From the NCBI GenBank assembly GCA_026388185.1, contig JAPLKG010000003.1:101606-165605 (forward strand): a stretch of 64,000 bases of DNA. The letters are read 5' to 3'. The stretch's first letter is position 1, and the number at the start of each line of letters is the position of its first letter. Below, in pieces: positions 41,608-50,641 of the stretch. Both the position numbers and the translations under genes were made by a program. The stretch is from Candidatus Eisenbacteria bacterium. GTDB lineage: Bacteria; Eisenbacteria; RBG-16-71-46; JAFGJU01. The notes under the pieces are model-generated. The model saw nothing but the letters and a program-made list of their open reading frames with translations, ran no database searches and was not told the origin of the DNA.

Positions 41608-42837
41608 TCAAGCTATGCGAGTCGGGGAAAGCTCTCTCGGAAAGTCCATTAGCACCTCGAACTTTCCGTCCGGTCGGGCGTAAACGACGTCCTCGATTCT
41701 GACGCCGATCCCCTTTGACGGATAGTAGAGACCCGGCTCCACGGTGAACACGGAACCGCGTTGAATCAGGTCGACGTTCGTCTCGGGCCCCGCGAGGCGC
41801 ATCTTTTCCTGCACCTCGAGACCTATGCCATGACCGAGCCCGTGCACGTAACCCTCTTCGATCCCGTCGTCCTGGCGGATCGTGCGATAGCCACGGCTCT
41901 CGAAGAAATCACAGACTCTTTCCTGATAGAGCCGCGCCGGAGAATCGATTCGGAGTGATTCGATGGACATTCTCTGTGCTTCACGCACGTCCTGGTATAT
42001 CTTCTGGACTTCGTTCGGGACTTCCCCGACACAGTAGGTCCTGGTGATGTCGAAGGCGTAGCCGGCGCCTATCTCTCCGGGGAAAACGTCCATCACGATC
42101 GTACGTCCCGGTCTCACCTCGTCGTCGTCGTTGCCGTGGTTGTGAGGCACGGCCGAATCTCGTCCCATCGATATGATCGTGCCGCCCTCCTCGACCAGCC
42201 CGCGCTTGATAAGTTCCGTACGAAGGAGAGATCGCAGGTCGCCGATCTTGAGACGGCCGCCGTCCGCCTTTATCAGACGGTCGTCCTTTATGGGACAGGA
42301 GAAGAGAAGATCCCTGACCAAAGCGATGCTCTCGCACGTTCTTCTGGCCACGTCCCTCATTCTCTTGACTTCGTGCTCGTCCTTGGTGGTTCTGGCGACG
42401 TCAAAGACGCTCTTGTCCTCATCGAGCCCTATTTCCAGGCCGCTCATTCTCTGTTTCAGGAAGTCGACGATGGCCAGAAGGCGGCTGGCTTCGAATTTTC
42501 CGTAGAAGCAGACCTTCCCTCTCACGCCGAGCTTCTCCAGGGCGCTCCCTATCATCCTGGCCTCACCCTTGAGCTCACTCTTCTCTTCTTCGACAAATCG
42601 CTTGAGACCTATCTCCGGCCAGGACATGCACGGAATGCCCGTCTCTCTCGCTTCATCTCTCTCCATCGGATTATGCACGAGAAGAGCGCTCCCATCGTTC
42701 TTCATGACGTATACGGAACGCATCAGTTTGGTGGGCCCCGTCATGTAAGTCATCACGGGGTTATTTGTGCCTCCACCCAGAATCACGATCGCGCCTATGC
42801 CTCGTTCTTTCATCAGTTTGGGGATGTCACTTCTCAT
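41608..42837 (-). CDS. M24 family metallopeptidase (Xaa-Pro aminopeptidase-like)
   Basis: I choose ATG 42837 because GGAGGAG lies just upstream. The protein of about 409 residues has a creatinase-like N-terminal domain and a pita-bread catalytic domain. Metal ligands are visible in order: D (I-V-M-D-V-F-P), D (F-D-I-T-R-T-Y), H (H-G-L-G-H-G-I-G-L), E (V-E-P-G-L-Y) and E (V-R-I-E-D). Family members release the N-terminal residue before proline; some M24 relatives act on other substrates. It is paired with hflX downstream. Confidence 0.9.
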   Translation of the reverse strand: MRSDIPKLMKERGIGAIVILGGGTNNPVMTYMTGPTKLMRSVYVMKNDGSALLVHNPMERDEARETGIPCMSWPEIGLKRFVEEEKSELKGEARMIGSALEKLGVRGKVCFYGKFEASRLLAIVDFLKQRMSGLEIGLDEDKSVFDVARTTKDEHEVKRMRDVARRTCESIALVRDLLFSCPIKDDRLIKADGGRLKIGDLRSLLRTELIKRGLVEEGGTIISMGRDSAVPHNHGNDDDEVRPGRTIVMDVFPGEIGAGYAFDITRTYCVGEVPNEVQKIYQDVREAQRMSIESLRIDSPARLYQERVCDFFESRGYRTIRQDDGIEEGYVHGLGHGIGLEVQEKMRLAGPETNVDLIQRGSVFTVEPGLYYPSKGIGVRIEDVVYARPDGKFEVLMDFPRELSPTRIA

Positions 42838-43151
42838 AACTCCTCCGCGTTGAAGTACGGGCCGAGACACCGCGTGCAGCAGACAGGCTCATCGCGGTGC
42901 CCAAAAACTCGTTGAGCAGATTCGAAGGATGACTCATAATGGGTCGGAATCACGGTCGCAAGAACGATCCGTCGCTATTGAATCGCAGGAAGTTCGTCTC
43001 ACTGCCGGATACGTGTGCATACACCTGGTTGAGATAGGCTCCACAGACGGCGATTCTACTGGAATTTACTGAGCTTGTAAACCTGAAAGCATGGCGGAGC
43101 GCAAACGTGCAAACCTGCTGACGCCTTTGCGCCCGAAACCGGAGGAAGATC
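42838..43151. other. Divergent intergenic region
   Basis: About 310 bp between the leftward M24 and rightward CoA-disulfide-reductase genes. Beyond the two ribosome sites I see no gene and no clear promoter pair. Confidence 0.4.
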
Positions 43152-44843
43152 ATGCGGGTCAACCGTAGGAGAATTCTGATAATTGGAGGCGGCGCCGTGG
43201 GTCCAAAGGCTGCCTCTCGTGCGCGAAGGCTCGATCCGGAAGCCGACATCAAGATAATCGAAAAGGGCGAGTACGTGTCCTACGGTGCCTGTGGGATGCC
43301 CTATTACGTCTCCGGTGACGTGCCGAATTCCGCGCAGTTACTTGCCAGAAGTCCCGAGTATTTCAGAGAGCAACTGGACGTGGAAGTTCTCACGGAAACA
43401 CAGGTCATGTCCATCGACAGAGAACGAAGGCTGGCACATTGTGCCGATCTGACCGGAAGGCGGTTTCCCTTGCCCTACGACAATCTCGTGATTGCCACCG
43501 GGGCGGACCCCGTCATCCCACCCTTCGAAGGTCGAGAACTGGCCGGCATATTCAAGTTCAAGAATCTTTCCGACGCCGTCGCAATCTCCGAATACGTCAA
43601 GAGGCAGGAACCCAGGAGAGCCGCGATCATCGGCGCGGGTCTAATAGGCCTCGAAATGGCGGAAGCCTTCAAGGCAAAGGGAATGGCCGTGACGATCGTG
43701 GAAATGCTCGACTGGCCGCTTCCCACTCTCGTGGACTTTGAAGTGGGAGCGCTGGTGGCCAAGCACCTTGAAGAAAAGGGAGTGAGTCTAATTCTTTCGC
43801 AGAAAGCCCTGGGCTTCCAGGGGACGGCCGGAGGACGCGTCAAGAGGCTGAGTACCGAGGCCGACACAGTGGAATGCGACATCGCGCTCGTGGTTGTCGG
43901 AGTGCGGCCGAACACCGCTCTGGCTCGCGAAGCCGGCCTCGAGATCGGAGCCACCGGTGCGATCCGAGTGAACGAATTTCTTCAGACAAGCGACCCCGCA
44001 ATCTATGCCGGTGGCGATTGCGTAGAATGCACCCATTTGCTCACCGGTAAAACAGTTTTCGTTCCCCTGGGTTCCACCGCCAACAAACATGGAAGAATCA
44101 TCGGCACGAACGTCGCCGGCGGGCACGACGCCTTTCCCGGCATATTGGGGACTGCCATAGCCAAGGTCTTTGAAATGAGCGTGGGACGCACGGGCCTCAC
44201 GGAACAAGAAGCGAAGGCGGCGGGATACGGGGTAGTTTCCTCCACGGTCACGACCAATGACAAGGCCGGCTATTACCCCGGCAGCAAGACGCTGACACTC
44301 AAACTGCTGGCGGAAGAGAAGACGGGCAAGATCATAGGGGCACAGTGCGCCGGTGAGGGCGAGATTGCGAAGAGGATAGACGTGATAGCCACGGCCATGA
44401 GTTGCGGCATGAATGCTTCAAGGTTGGCCAATCTTGATCTCGCGTACGCTCCTCCTTTCAGCCCCGCAATGGATGCCGTCCATCACGCGGCCAACGTGGT
44501 CAGAAACAAGATCGACGGAATCGCAAAGGGTATTTCCCCGCGAGAGTTGAAGAAAAAGCTCAACGGTCAGGAGGATCTCCTGGTCCTTGATGTCCGCACC
44601 AAGACCGAATGGAACCGCGTGAGGATAGAGGATCCGAAGATCCAGCACGTTCCTTTGAGCGAACTCGCGCGCACCGGCCACGAGCTCTGCGAGGGCAAGG
44701 AGGTGGTCACGCTCTGCCATTCAAGCGTGAGGGCCTACCACGCTCAAAAAATGCTGGAGAGAAAGGGATGCAAGAACATCAAGTTCTTGGACGGAAGCCT
44801 GGCGGCCTGGCCATACAAGGTCAGAAAGCAACAACCTTCCTAG
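43152..44843 (+). CDS. CoA-disulfide reductase fused to rhodanese (CoADR-Rhd)
   Basis: ATG 43152 has GGAGG at good spacing. The 563-residue product starts with an FAD fold (I-I-G-G-G-A-V-G), the single active-site cysteine C47 in Y-G-A-C-G-M-P-Y-Y typical of CoA-disulfide reductases and NADH oxidases, a second NAD(P)H fold (I-I-G-A-G-L-I-G-L-E-M), Y-A-G-G-D-C, and the dimerisation domain. It ends with a rhodanese domain (about 465-560) with catalytic C522 (T-L-C-H-S-S-V-R-A). Such fusions reduce CoA disulfide, CoA persulfide or polysulfide with NAD(P)H and act in sulfur/redox homeostasis. It converges on the ABC permease with a 4-nt overlap. Confidence 0.92.
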   Translation: MRVNRRRILIIGGGAVGPKAASRARRLDPEADIKIIEKGEYVSYGACGMPYYVSGDVPNSAQLLARSPEYFREQLDVEVLTETQVMSIDRERRLAHCADLTGRRFPLPYDNLVIATGADPVIPPFEGRELAGIFKFKNLSDAVAISEYVKRQEPRRAAIIGAGLIGLEMAEAFKAKGMAVTIVEMLDWPLPTLVDFEVGALVAKHLEEKGVSLILSQKALGFQGTAGGRVKRLSTEADTVECDIALVVVGVRPNTALAREAGLEIGATGAIRVNEFLQTSDPAIYAGGDCVECTHLLTGKTVFVPLGSTANKHGRIIGTNVAGGHDAFPGILGTAIAKVFEMSVGRTGLTEQEAKAAGYGVVSSTVTTNDKAGYYPGSKTLTLKLLAEEKTGKIIGAQCAGEGEIAKRIDVIATAMSCGMNASRLANLDLAYAPPFSPAMDAVHHAANVVRNKIDGIAKGISPRELKKKLNGQEDLLVLDVRTKTEWNRVRIEDPKIQHVPLSELARTGHELCEGKEVVTLCHSSVRAYHAQKMLERKGCKNIKFLDGSLAAWPYKVRKQQPS

Positions 44844-46045
44844 ACCCGAAACATCACCTTCTCGTTCGAGAATAGTCTCACGGACAAGAAGATCGCCCCG
44901 ACCGCAATGACGAGAGTCGACAGGGACGCCACGGCGATGTGGAGTATGTTGAAGCTGCCCATCAGCACCTCTTTCTCCAGAAAGAGCACGCCCACGAGCG
45001 GAACGGCGTAACCTTTCAGCCCAAATTCAAGACCCGGGAAAATGGTCACTACCGCGGCAAGCATTATCACCATGTAGAAGTAGGAGGAATATGTTTGCCC
45101 CTCCTTGATGCTCTTTGCGAAGCAGCCGATGGCCATGAACGCAGCCGAAAGAAAAATCATCACCGGCACGAGGCTGAGAAGAAGAATCAAGACCGTGCCG
45201 GCCGAAACGCTCATCTTGCCTTCCGCAATGGCGCTCATGAAAGACAAGCCGCTGTACATGGTGAAGAGAAGCCCCACGAGACCCATGAGCGCCGTGGCAA
45301 GCGAGAAGAGCATGACAGCCGCGAATTTTCCGAGAACTATCTCCGTTCTCGAGGCAGAAGTCACAAGCACCGTCTCCAGCGTGCTCCTCTCCTTCTCCCC
45401 CACCGTCACGTCTATGGCCGTGTGCTGGGCGCCGGCAGACATAAGAATTATGAGCAAGAACGGCACCATTGTTCCGATTGCAAATGCGCCCATCTCGCGG
45501 GCCGTCGCCACGTTACGGGGTTTGGCCTTGACCGTCTCCAGAATGGACACGTCCAGTCCTCTGCTCTCGAGTCTTTGTCTGACGACGCGGTTTCCATATT
45601 CAGCGAGCAGAGACGTGATCCTGTCTCTTCCGCCGATGGAGTTCATGTCGGCGCCATCGTAGAGCACGTCAACTTCTGTGACGTGTCCCCCTTCGAGTGC
45701 GGTCTCGAATCCGTCGGGCACGACGAGTGCTACCCTGGCGACTCTCTGTCTTATCATCTGGCCCGGATCGTCCCCCCGGCTCCCCGACACAGAGAGGACG
45801 TCCACCTTGCCCTGCTCCTTGAGAAAGGCGAGCAGGCCGGAGGCTTTCTCTGCGTTCACGACGGCGACGGAGACGGCGGTTTCTTCTTGCTTTTCTCGCA
45901 CCATTTGTTCGAAATAACCCATACCGGTGAACAGAGCCGGGTATATCACAAGTGGGAGGGCTATCATGAGAAAGATGGTGCGACTGTCTCTGACCGAGTC
46001 TACGACTTCCTTCCAGAAAACCGTTCGAACGTTGCTAATTCTCAT
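44840..46045 (-). CDS. ABC-2 type transporter permease (NatB-like)
   Basis: The 401-residue membrane protein has one helix near residue 25 (I-F-L-M-I-A-L-P-L-V-I-Y-P), a large extracytoplasmic domain (about 55-195) and then about five helices (around 190-205, 240-265, 290-312, 325-345, 365-390). The W-K-E-x-x-D-x-x-R-D-x-R-T start and E-R-x-x-x-T-L-E-T-x-L-V-T-S motif are those of NatB/ABC-2 permeases that export Na+, drugs or lipids. The ATPase gene lies 39 nt upstream on the same strand. Substrate unknown. Confidence 0.87.
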   Translation of the reverse strand: MRISNVRTVFWKEVVDSVRDSRTIFLMIALPLVIYPALFTGMGYFEQMVREKQEETAVSVAVVNAEKASGLLAFLKEQGKVDVLSVSGSRGDDPGQMIRQRVARVALVVPDGFETALEGGHVTEVDVLYDGADMNSIGGRDRITSLLAEYGNRVVRQRLESRGLDVSILETVKAKPRNVATAREMGAFAIGTMVPFLLIILMSAGAQHTAIDVTVGEKERSTLETVLVTSASRTEIVLGKFAAVMLFSLATALMGLVGLLFTMYSGLSFMSAIAEGKMSVSAGTVLILLLSLVPVMIFLSAAFMAIGCFAKSIKEGQTYSSYFYMVIMLAAVVTIFPGLEFGLKGYAVPLVGVLFLEKEVLMGSFNILHIAVASLSTLVIAVGAIFLSVRLFSNEKVMFRV

Positions 46046-46084
46046 GGAGTTCTTCTACCTCTCGTGACGATCCAATAGAGTCCA

Positions 46085-46819
46085 CTAGTTCGGGCTGACG
46101 AGCCTGATGAACACGTCTTCAAGGTCTGCGCCACCGTGAGCTTTGAGAAGCTCGGAAGGCGAACCCTTGGCCAGAAGTCTTCCCTTCTCGATTATCCCCA
46201 CTTCGTCGCAGAGTCTTTCCGCTTCAGTCATGATGTGAGTTGAAAAGATGATCGACTTCCCGTCGGCCTTCCAACGTCGTATCAGATCGAAGGTCGCGCG
46301 TGCATTCACCACGTCCAGGCCGAGAGTCGGTTCATCCAGAATGAGCACGGACGGGTAGTGGATGATAACCCTGGCCACCGATATCTTCTGCTTCATGCCG
46401 GTAGACATCTTGCCGACCCTTGTCTCCAGAACGTCGGCCAAGTCAAATTGAGTGCAAAGCTCATCGATCCTTGCCTCGAGTGCTTTGTTCCCGATGCCCG
46501 CAAGCCTGCCGAAATACGTCAGGGTCTCTCTGCCTGTAAGTCTGTCGTAGAGTTTGGTGTCACCGGACAAGAAACCTATTTTCTCCCTCACTTTCGAGGG
46601 CTCGCGCACTATGTCGTATCCGTCGACGATCGCCGTCCCGGAGGTCGGCGCCAGAATCGTGGCGAGCATGCGTAACGTCGTTGTCTTGCCGGCCCCGTTT
46701 CTTCCAAGAAGTCCGAAGACGGTTCCGGGCGGGCATTCAAAACTGAGCTCGTTGGCCGCCACGACGTCTCCTCGCTTCCCGTCACGGAAGGTCTTTGTGA
46801 GAGCTTTCGCCTGAACCAA
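46085..46819 (-). CDS. ABC transporter ATP-binding protein (NatA-like)
   Basis: I place the start at TTG 46819 because GAGGAGG lies 5 nt upstream; the longer frame would overlap the helicase gene. The product of about 244 residues has Walker A (G-L-L-G-R-N-G-A-G-K-T-T), a variant signature (S-T-G-M-K-Q-K), Walker B (V-L-I-L-D-E-P-T-L-G-L-D) and the H-loop (F-S-T-H). It powers the adjacent ABC-2 permease. It starts 32 nt after the helicase stop. Confidence 0.9.
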   Translation of the reverse strand: MVQAKALTKTFRDGKRGDVVAANELSFECPPGTVFGLLGRNGAGKTTTLRMLATILAPTSGTAIVDGYDIVREPSKVREKIGFLSGDTKLYDRLTGRETLTYFGRLAGIGNKALEARIDELCTQFDLADVLETRVGKMSTGMKQKISVARVIIHYPSVLILDEPTLGLDVVNARATFDLIRRWKADGKSIIFSTHIMTEAERLCDEVGIIEKGRLLAKGSPSELLKAHGGADLEDVFIRLVSPN

Positions 46820-46851
46820 GGTTCCTCCTCGTACAATTGAAACACGCCGTG

Positions 46852-49845
46852 TTATGGTTTCTTCGAGTCGGGGCAGATGCCGCTGTACGCACAATACTTG
46901 CAGGAAAGATGACCCGGCGCCGCGTCAAATCTCCGGGCCCTGATGCCCCTCGCAGCTTCTCCTATTCTCTCTTCGGCCTCGGCAAGATCATCTTCTTCTA
47001 CTGCGCGGCGCCCCACAAGACCCGTCTCCAGAAAATGCAGTTCGACAAAATCCGGCATTCTATCAAATGCTCTCTTGTACGCGAGAGCGTATATCTGAAG
47101 CTGTAGGCTGCCCTTCGTTTTTTTGTCCGCGTCCTTCTGAGTATGCACATCGGAAGACTTGAAGTCTACGATTCTTACTTCGCCTTCACTCTCGTCAATC
47201 CTGTCCCACCTTCCTATGACCCTGTTCTTGTCGACAAAAAAACAGAATTCCTTCTCCACGTGCGTCGGCATTCGGCCGCGCGCCTCCTCTTCCTCGAAGA
47301 ACCTTCTCATTGCCCTCTCGCCGGCTTCGAACCGCTGTTCCTCATGCTCTCGCGTCAAGAATCCCTCGCTTACCCACGAGGCCTCGAAGACCACAAGAAG
47401 CTCGTCCAAGCTCATGCGGCGGCTCTCGCGTTTTCTCCGCAGGTACTCCTGAACCGCCTTGTGCAGGGCGCTGCCGTACACGACGGCGTGATGCCTCATG
47501 ATGGGAACCCTGAGTATGTGGACGTACTTGTACTTGAGTGGGCAAGTCTCGTAGTCGTCCACCTGAAGATGACTCAGCGTAAGACTCTCTTCCGGCGAAA
47601 GGGGTCTCATTGCCGGAGGCAGTCTCTCCGGCGGCACGCCCGCATTTCGCTCGATGGCTTCAATCGCGGACGACTTGAACGGAGCCGGAGTCGTCTTGGG
47701 AAGGTCGAGCGCTTCCATCACAAACTGGCTCACCTTCTTCGGCCTGGTTCCTCCGTAGTCGCGAGCGCTCGTGAGATAGAGCTCTTCTTCGGCTCTCGTC
47801 ATACCCACGTAGAAAAGTCTTCTTTCCTCCTGAAGATGAAAATCACCCGTCGGCAAAATGTCTTTGACGAGAGGTTCGGGCAGTTCGATGGGCTCCTTCC
47901 TGTGCGGAACCGGGAACCTCTGGGAGACCAGGCTCACCAGGAATACCACTCTGAATTCCAGTCCTTTTGCCTTGTGAATTGTGAGCGCGTTGACCGCGTC
48001 AACGTCAAGATCTGCCTCCGCAACCGCAGGATTATCTCCGGCCTCGGCCAGCATGTCCAGGTGGGCAACAAAATTGTGCACGTCGTCGTGGATCGACACC
48101 GAGGCGAATGCCCGCAACATGTCAAAGAACTTCGCGATGTTTCTGATCTGCTCGTCGGCCACGGAGGACGCCTCGCTGCTCAGCCTCCGCAAATAGCCCG
48201 TATCCGTGATGAAACCGTAGAGTATCTCTCCTGCCGGTTTCTCCCTCGAGAGCATCAAGTAACGTCTGATGTCCGACATCAGTCTCCGGACGTTCCGTTG
48301 CGTGTCTTCCGAGACTTCAGGGAGTTCAGTGGGATCGGCCACGGCGCGACCCGTTTCGCCCGCCACTCCGGTCTGAGTCAGAAGCTCAAACACTTCGTGC
48401 AGGGTCAGATTTCTTCTTCTCGCAAAATTATTGAGCTTCACCAGATCGACCTGGTCCGTCCCATATATTTCCGAACCCGCCAAGTAGTAGAGACTCGGGC
48501 TGTCGTCAAAGTCGGCTATCGAGTGAAGAAAGGAAATCAGAAGCCTCACCTCTTCTCTTCCGTAGAGTCCCCTGCTTCCCGAAAATCTGTGCGGCACGCC
48601 TCGCATGTTCAGGGCCCGGAGGAAAGGATCGGCGTCATTGTTCGAGCGAACGAGAATCGCGAAATCCTTGTATGCGTACTTGCCCGATGCGACCTTTTCT
48701 TCGATCAGCTTTGCAACGACGTCCGCCTCGCTGGAGACCGCTTCAAGATGAAGATGCTCGGGAGGGCGAGCCTCGTCCTTCGTGGAAACCAATCTCTTGT
48801 CTATCGAGTTCTTGACCTCGAGCCTATCGGGGTTGTTGAATCTGATGAGTCTGTAGGCACAGTCAAGAATGGACTGAGGAGTTCTGTAGTTTGTGGTCAG
48901 CACAATCTGTTTAGCCTGCGGATATGCGTCCATGAATCCCAGAATGTTGCTGATCGCCGCCCCTCTGAATTTGTAAATGCTCTGGTCGTCGTCGCCGACG
49001 ACGGTGACGTTTTCCCCTTCGCCGGCCAGAAGCTTCACGAGCTCGAACTGCGCGTAGTTTGTGTCCTGGAACTCATCCACCAGGATGTAGCGAAATCTCT
49101 CCCGGTATCGTCTGAGTACGGTCGGATGCGTACGAAAGAGTCTCAACGTAAGATTGACCTGATCGCCGAAGTCCACGTTTCCCTCTCTGGTCATCAGGTC
49201 CTGGTAAAGCTGATAACAGTCCGCTATCTCCAGTTCCTTCCGCGCCCTCTCGCGAAGCTCCTCGTCCTCGGGTCGGAGTCTGCTCTGTTCGGCGAGAGCC
49301 CGCGCATAGTCCAGATACTCGGCCGGACTCACGTCCTCGTCCTTGGCTCTGCTGAAGACCGTCACCATTGCGCTGATGAACTTCGTCGGATCGCTCAGCG
49401 GCCGGTAGTATGAAAGAGGAAACTCAAAGAGGTGCTCCCTGAGAAAAATGATCTGCTCCGGCTGCGTGAGAACCTTGAACTCCGGCGTCAAACCCATCTC
49501 GAGAGCGTGCTCTCTCAGCACTCTGTCGCCGAACGCGTGAAAGGTGCTTATCCAGACGTCCGTGTAACCGTAGGGGACGAGTACGTCGACCCTTTCCTCC
49601 ATCTCGGCGGCGGCCTTGTCCGTGAAGGTCAGAGCCATTATCTCGCCCGGGTTCGCCCTCTTTGAGGCGATGAGGTGGGCTATTCTTCTCACTACTACGG
49701 AGGTCTTCCCGGTTCCTGCGCCGGCGACAATCAGCAGAGGACCTTTGTCGTGAACGACCGCCTGTCTCTGCGCTTCGTTCAGTCCCGCCAGGATGTCTTC
49801 CTGGGGAACGACCGTGCAGGATTCCTCGGGTTTGAAAGCTCTCAA
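46852..49845 (-). CDS. UvrD/PcrA-type helicase with C-terminal RecB-family Fe-S nuclease domain
   Basis: The 997-residue product begins (TTG 49845, GAGG upstream) with a superfamily 1A helicase: Q-motif L-N-E-A-Q-R-Q-A-V, Walker A V-A-G-A-G-T-G-K-T, D-E-F-Q-D-T-N, G-D-D-D-Q-S-I-Y-K-F-R-G, V-G-M-T-R-A-E-E-E-L-Y. The last 250 residues are a PD-(D/E)XK nuclease module: Y-G-S-A-L-H-K-A, G-R-W-D-R-I-D, I-V-D-F-K-S-S-D, plus cysteines C (Y-E-T-C-P-L-K-Y-K-Y) and C-x2-C-x5-C (C-K-Y-C-A-Y-S-G-I-C-P), which form the Fe-S staple of AddB/Cas4-type nucleases. It is a single-protein helicase-nuclease, likely acting in double-strand-break processing or foreign DNA degradation. Confidence 0.92.
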   Translation of the reverse strand: MRAFKPEESCTVVPQEDILAGLNEAQRQAVVHDKGPLLIVAGAGTGKTSVVVRRIAHLIASKRANPGEIMALTFTDKAAAEMEERVDVLVPYGYTDVWISTFHAFGDRVLREHALEMGLTPEFKVLTQPEQIIFLREHLFEFPLSYYRPLSDPTKFISAMVTVFSRAKDEDVSPAEYLDYARALAEQSRLRPEDEELRERARKELEIADCYQLYQDLMTREGNVDFGDQVNLTLRLFRTHPTVLRRYRERFRYILVDEFQDTNYAQFELVKLLAGEGENVTVVGDDDQSIYKFRGAAISNILGFMDAYPQAKQIVLTTNYRTPQSILDCAYRLIRFNNPDRLEVKNSIDKRLVSTKDEARPPEHLHLEAVSSEADVVAKLIEEKVASGKYAYKDFAILVRSNNDADPFLRALNMRGVPHRFSGSRGLYGREEVRLLISFLHSIADFDDSPSLYYLAGSEIYGTDQVDLVKLNNFARRRNLTLHEVFELLTQTGVAGETGRAVADPTELPEVSEDTQRNVRRLMSDIRRYLMLSREKPAGEILYGFITDTGYLRRLSSEASSVADEQIRNIAKFFDMLRAFASVSIHDDVHNFVAHLDMLAEAGDNPAVAEADLDVDAVNALTIHKAKGLEFRVVFLVSLVSQRFPVPHRKEPIELPEPLVKDILPTGDFHLQEERRLFYVGMTRAEEELYLTSARDYGGTRPKKVSQFVMEALDLPKTTPAPFKSSAIEAIERNAGVPPERLPPAMRPLSPEESLTLSHLQVDDYETCPLKYKYVHILRVPIMRHHAVVYGSALHKAVQEYLRRKRESRRMSLDELLVVFEASWVSEGFLTREHEEQRFEAGERAMRRFFEEEEARGRMPTHVEKEFCFFVDKNRVIGRWDRIDESEGEVRIVDFKSSDVHTQKDADKKTKGSLQLQIYALAYKRAFDRMPDFVELHFLETGLVGRRAVEEDDLAEAEERIGEAARGIRARRFDAAPGHLSCKYCAYSGICPDSKKP

Positions 49846-49855
49846 GACAAGAACC

Positions 49856-50641
49856 TCAGAGGAGCCATCCTCCAGAGATGGTAATACAGGAACCGGTTAC
49901 GTAGGAGGCATCTTCAGAAGCAAGAAACGTGATCGCGCGCGCGATTTCCTCGGGACTCGCCGCCCGCTTCATCGGAATCTTTTTCTCGATTTCCTTCAAG
50001 GCAGATCGGGAAAGAACACCCGTATCGACCATCCCCGGGGCCACGACGTTTACGGTGATGCCGAAAGACGCGACTTCCTTTGCGAGGGACTTGCTCAAGA
50101 TCAGGATTCCGGTCTTAGAGATGTTGTAGGCAGTCGTGTTCGGAAATGCTCTCACGTCATCGCATCCGGCAACACCGATGTTCACGATCCTGCCCCACCG
50201 CCGTCTTTTCATGTGGGGAATCGCTCGGATCGAACAGTGGAAGGCGCTATCAAGATTGCTCCGCATGATGCCGCGCCACTCGTCCGGTGTCACGTTGAGG
50301 ATCGGTCTGTACAGGAAATCTCCCACGTTGTTCACGAGTATGTCCAGCCTGCCGAAGCTGCGGATTACGGCGTCAACGGCCGCCCCGGCTCCGCGCGGCA
50401 GTGAGACGTCGGCGCGCACCACGCGTGCCTCTCCGCCGAACGCCCGTACCTCCTCCGCCACCTTCTCGGCGAGCTTCTTCCTGGAGCGATAATTCACCAT
50501 GACAGTCGCGCCCGACCTGCCGAGCGCGAGGGAGATCGCTCTGCCGGCGCCGGCGCCCCCCCCGGTGACGAGTGCGACCTTGCCTGAAAGGGTCACGTTT
50601 CCGGGGTGCGCCGTACTCATGTTCTTGCGCCTACTTGTCAT
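49856..50641 (-). CDS. SDR family oxidoreductase (FabG-like)
   Basis: The 261-residue product (ATG 50641, or ATG 50620 with the N-terminus M-S-T-A-H-P-G) has the classical short-chain dehydrogenase layout: T-G-G-G-A-G-A-G for NAD(P)H, N-N-V-G, catalytic Tyr/Lys in A-Y-N-I-S-K, and P-G-M-V-D-T. The usual catalytic Ser position reads G-V-A-G-C. A FabG-like 3-ketoacyl-ACP reductase or a related secondary-alcohol dehydrogenase is likely. It overlaps the M1-like gene upstream by 11 nt if the longer start is used, and precedes the helicase by 10 nt. Confidence 0.87.
   Translation of the reverse strand: MTSRRKNMSTAHPGNVTLSGKVALVTGGGAGAGRAISLALGRSGATVMVNYRSRKKLAEKVAEEVRAFGGEARVVRADVSLPRGAGAAVDAVIRSFGRLDILVNNVGDFLYRPILNVTPDEWRGIMRSNLDSAFHCSIRAIPHMKRRRWGRIVNIGVAGCDDVRAFPNTTAYNISKTGILILSKSLAKEVASFGITVNVVAPGMVDTGVLSRSALKEIEKKIPMKRAASPEEIARAITFLASEDASYVTGSCITISGGWLL

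Noticed and set aside
47143-49413. 756-codon open frame antisense to the helicase gene
   Set aside because: The helicase frame has full family motifs; the antisense frame is Arg/His/Val-rich with no recognisable domain and is a by-product of codon bias.
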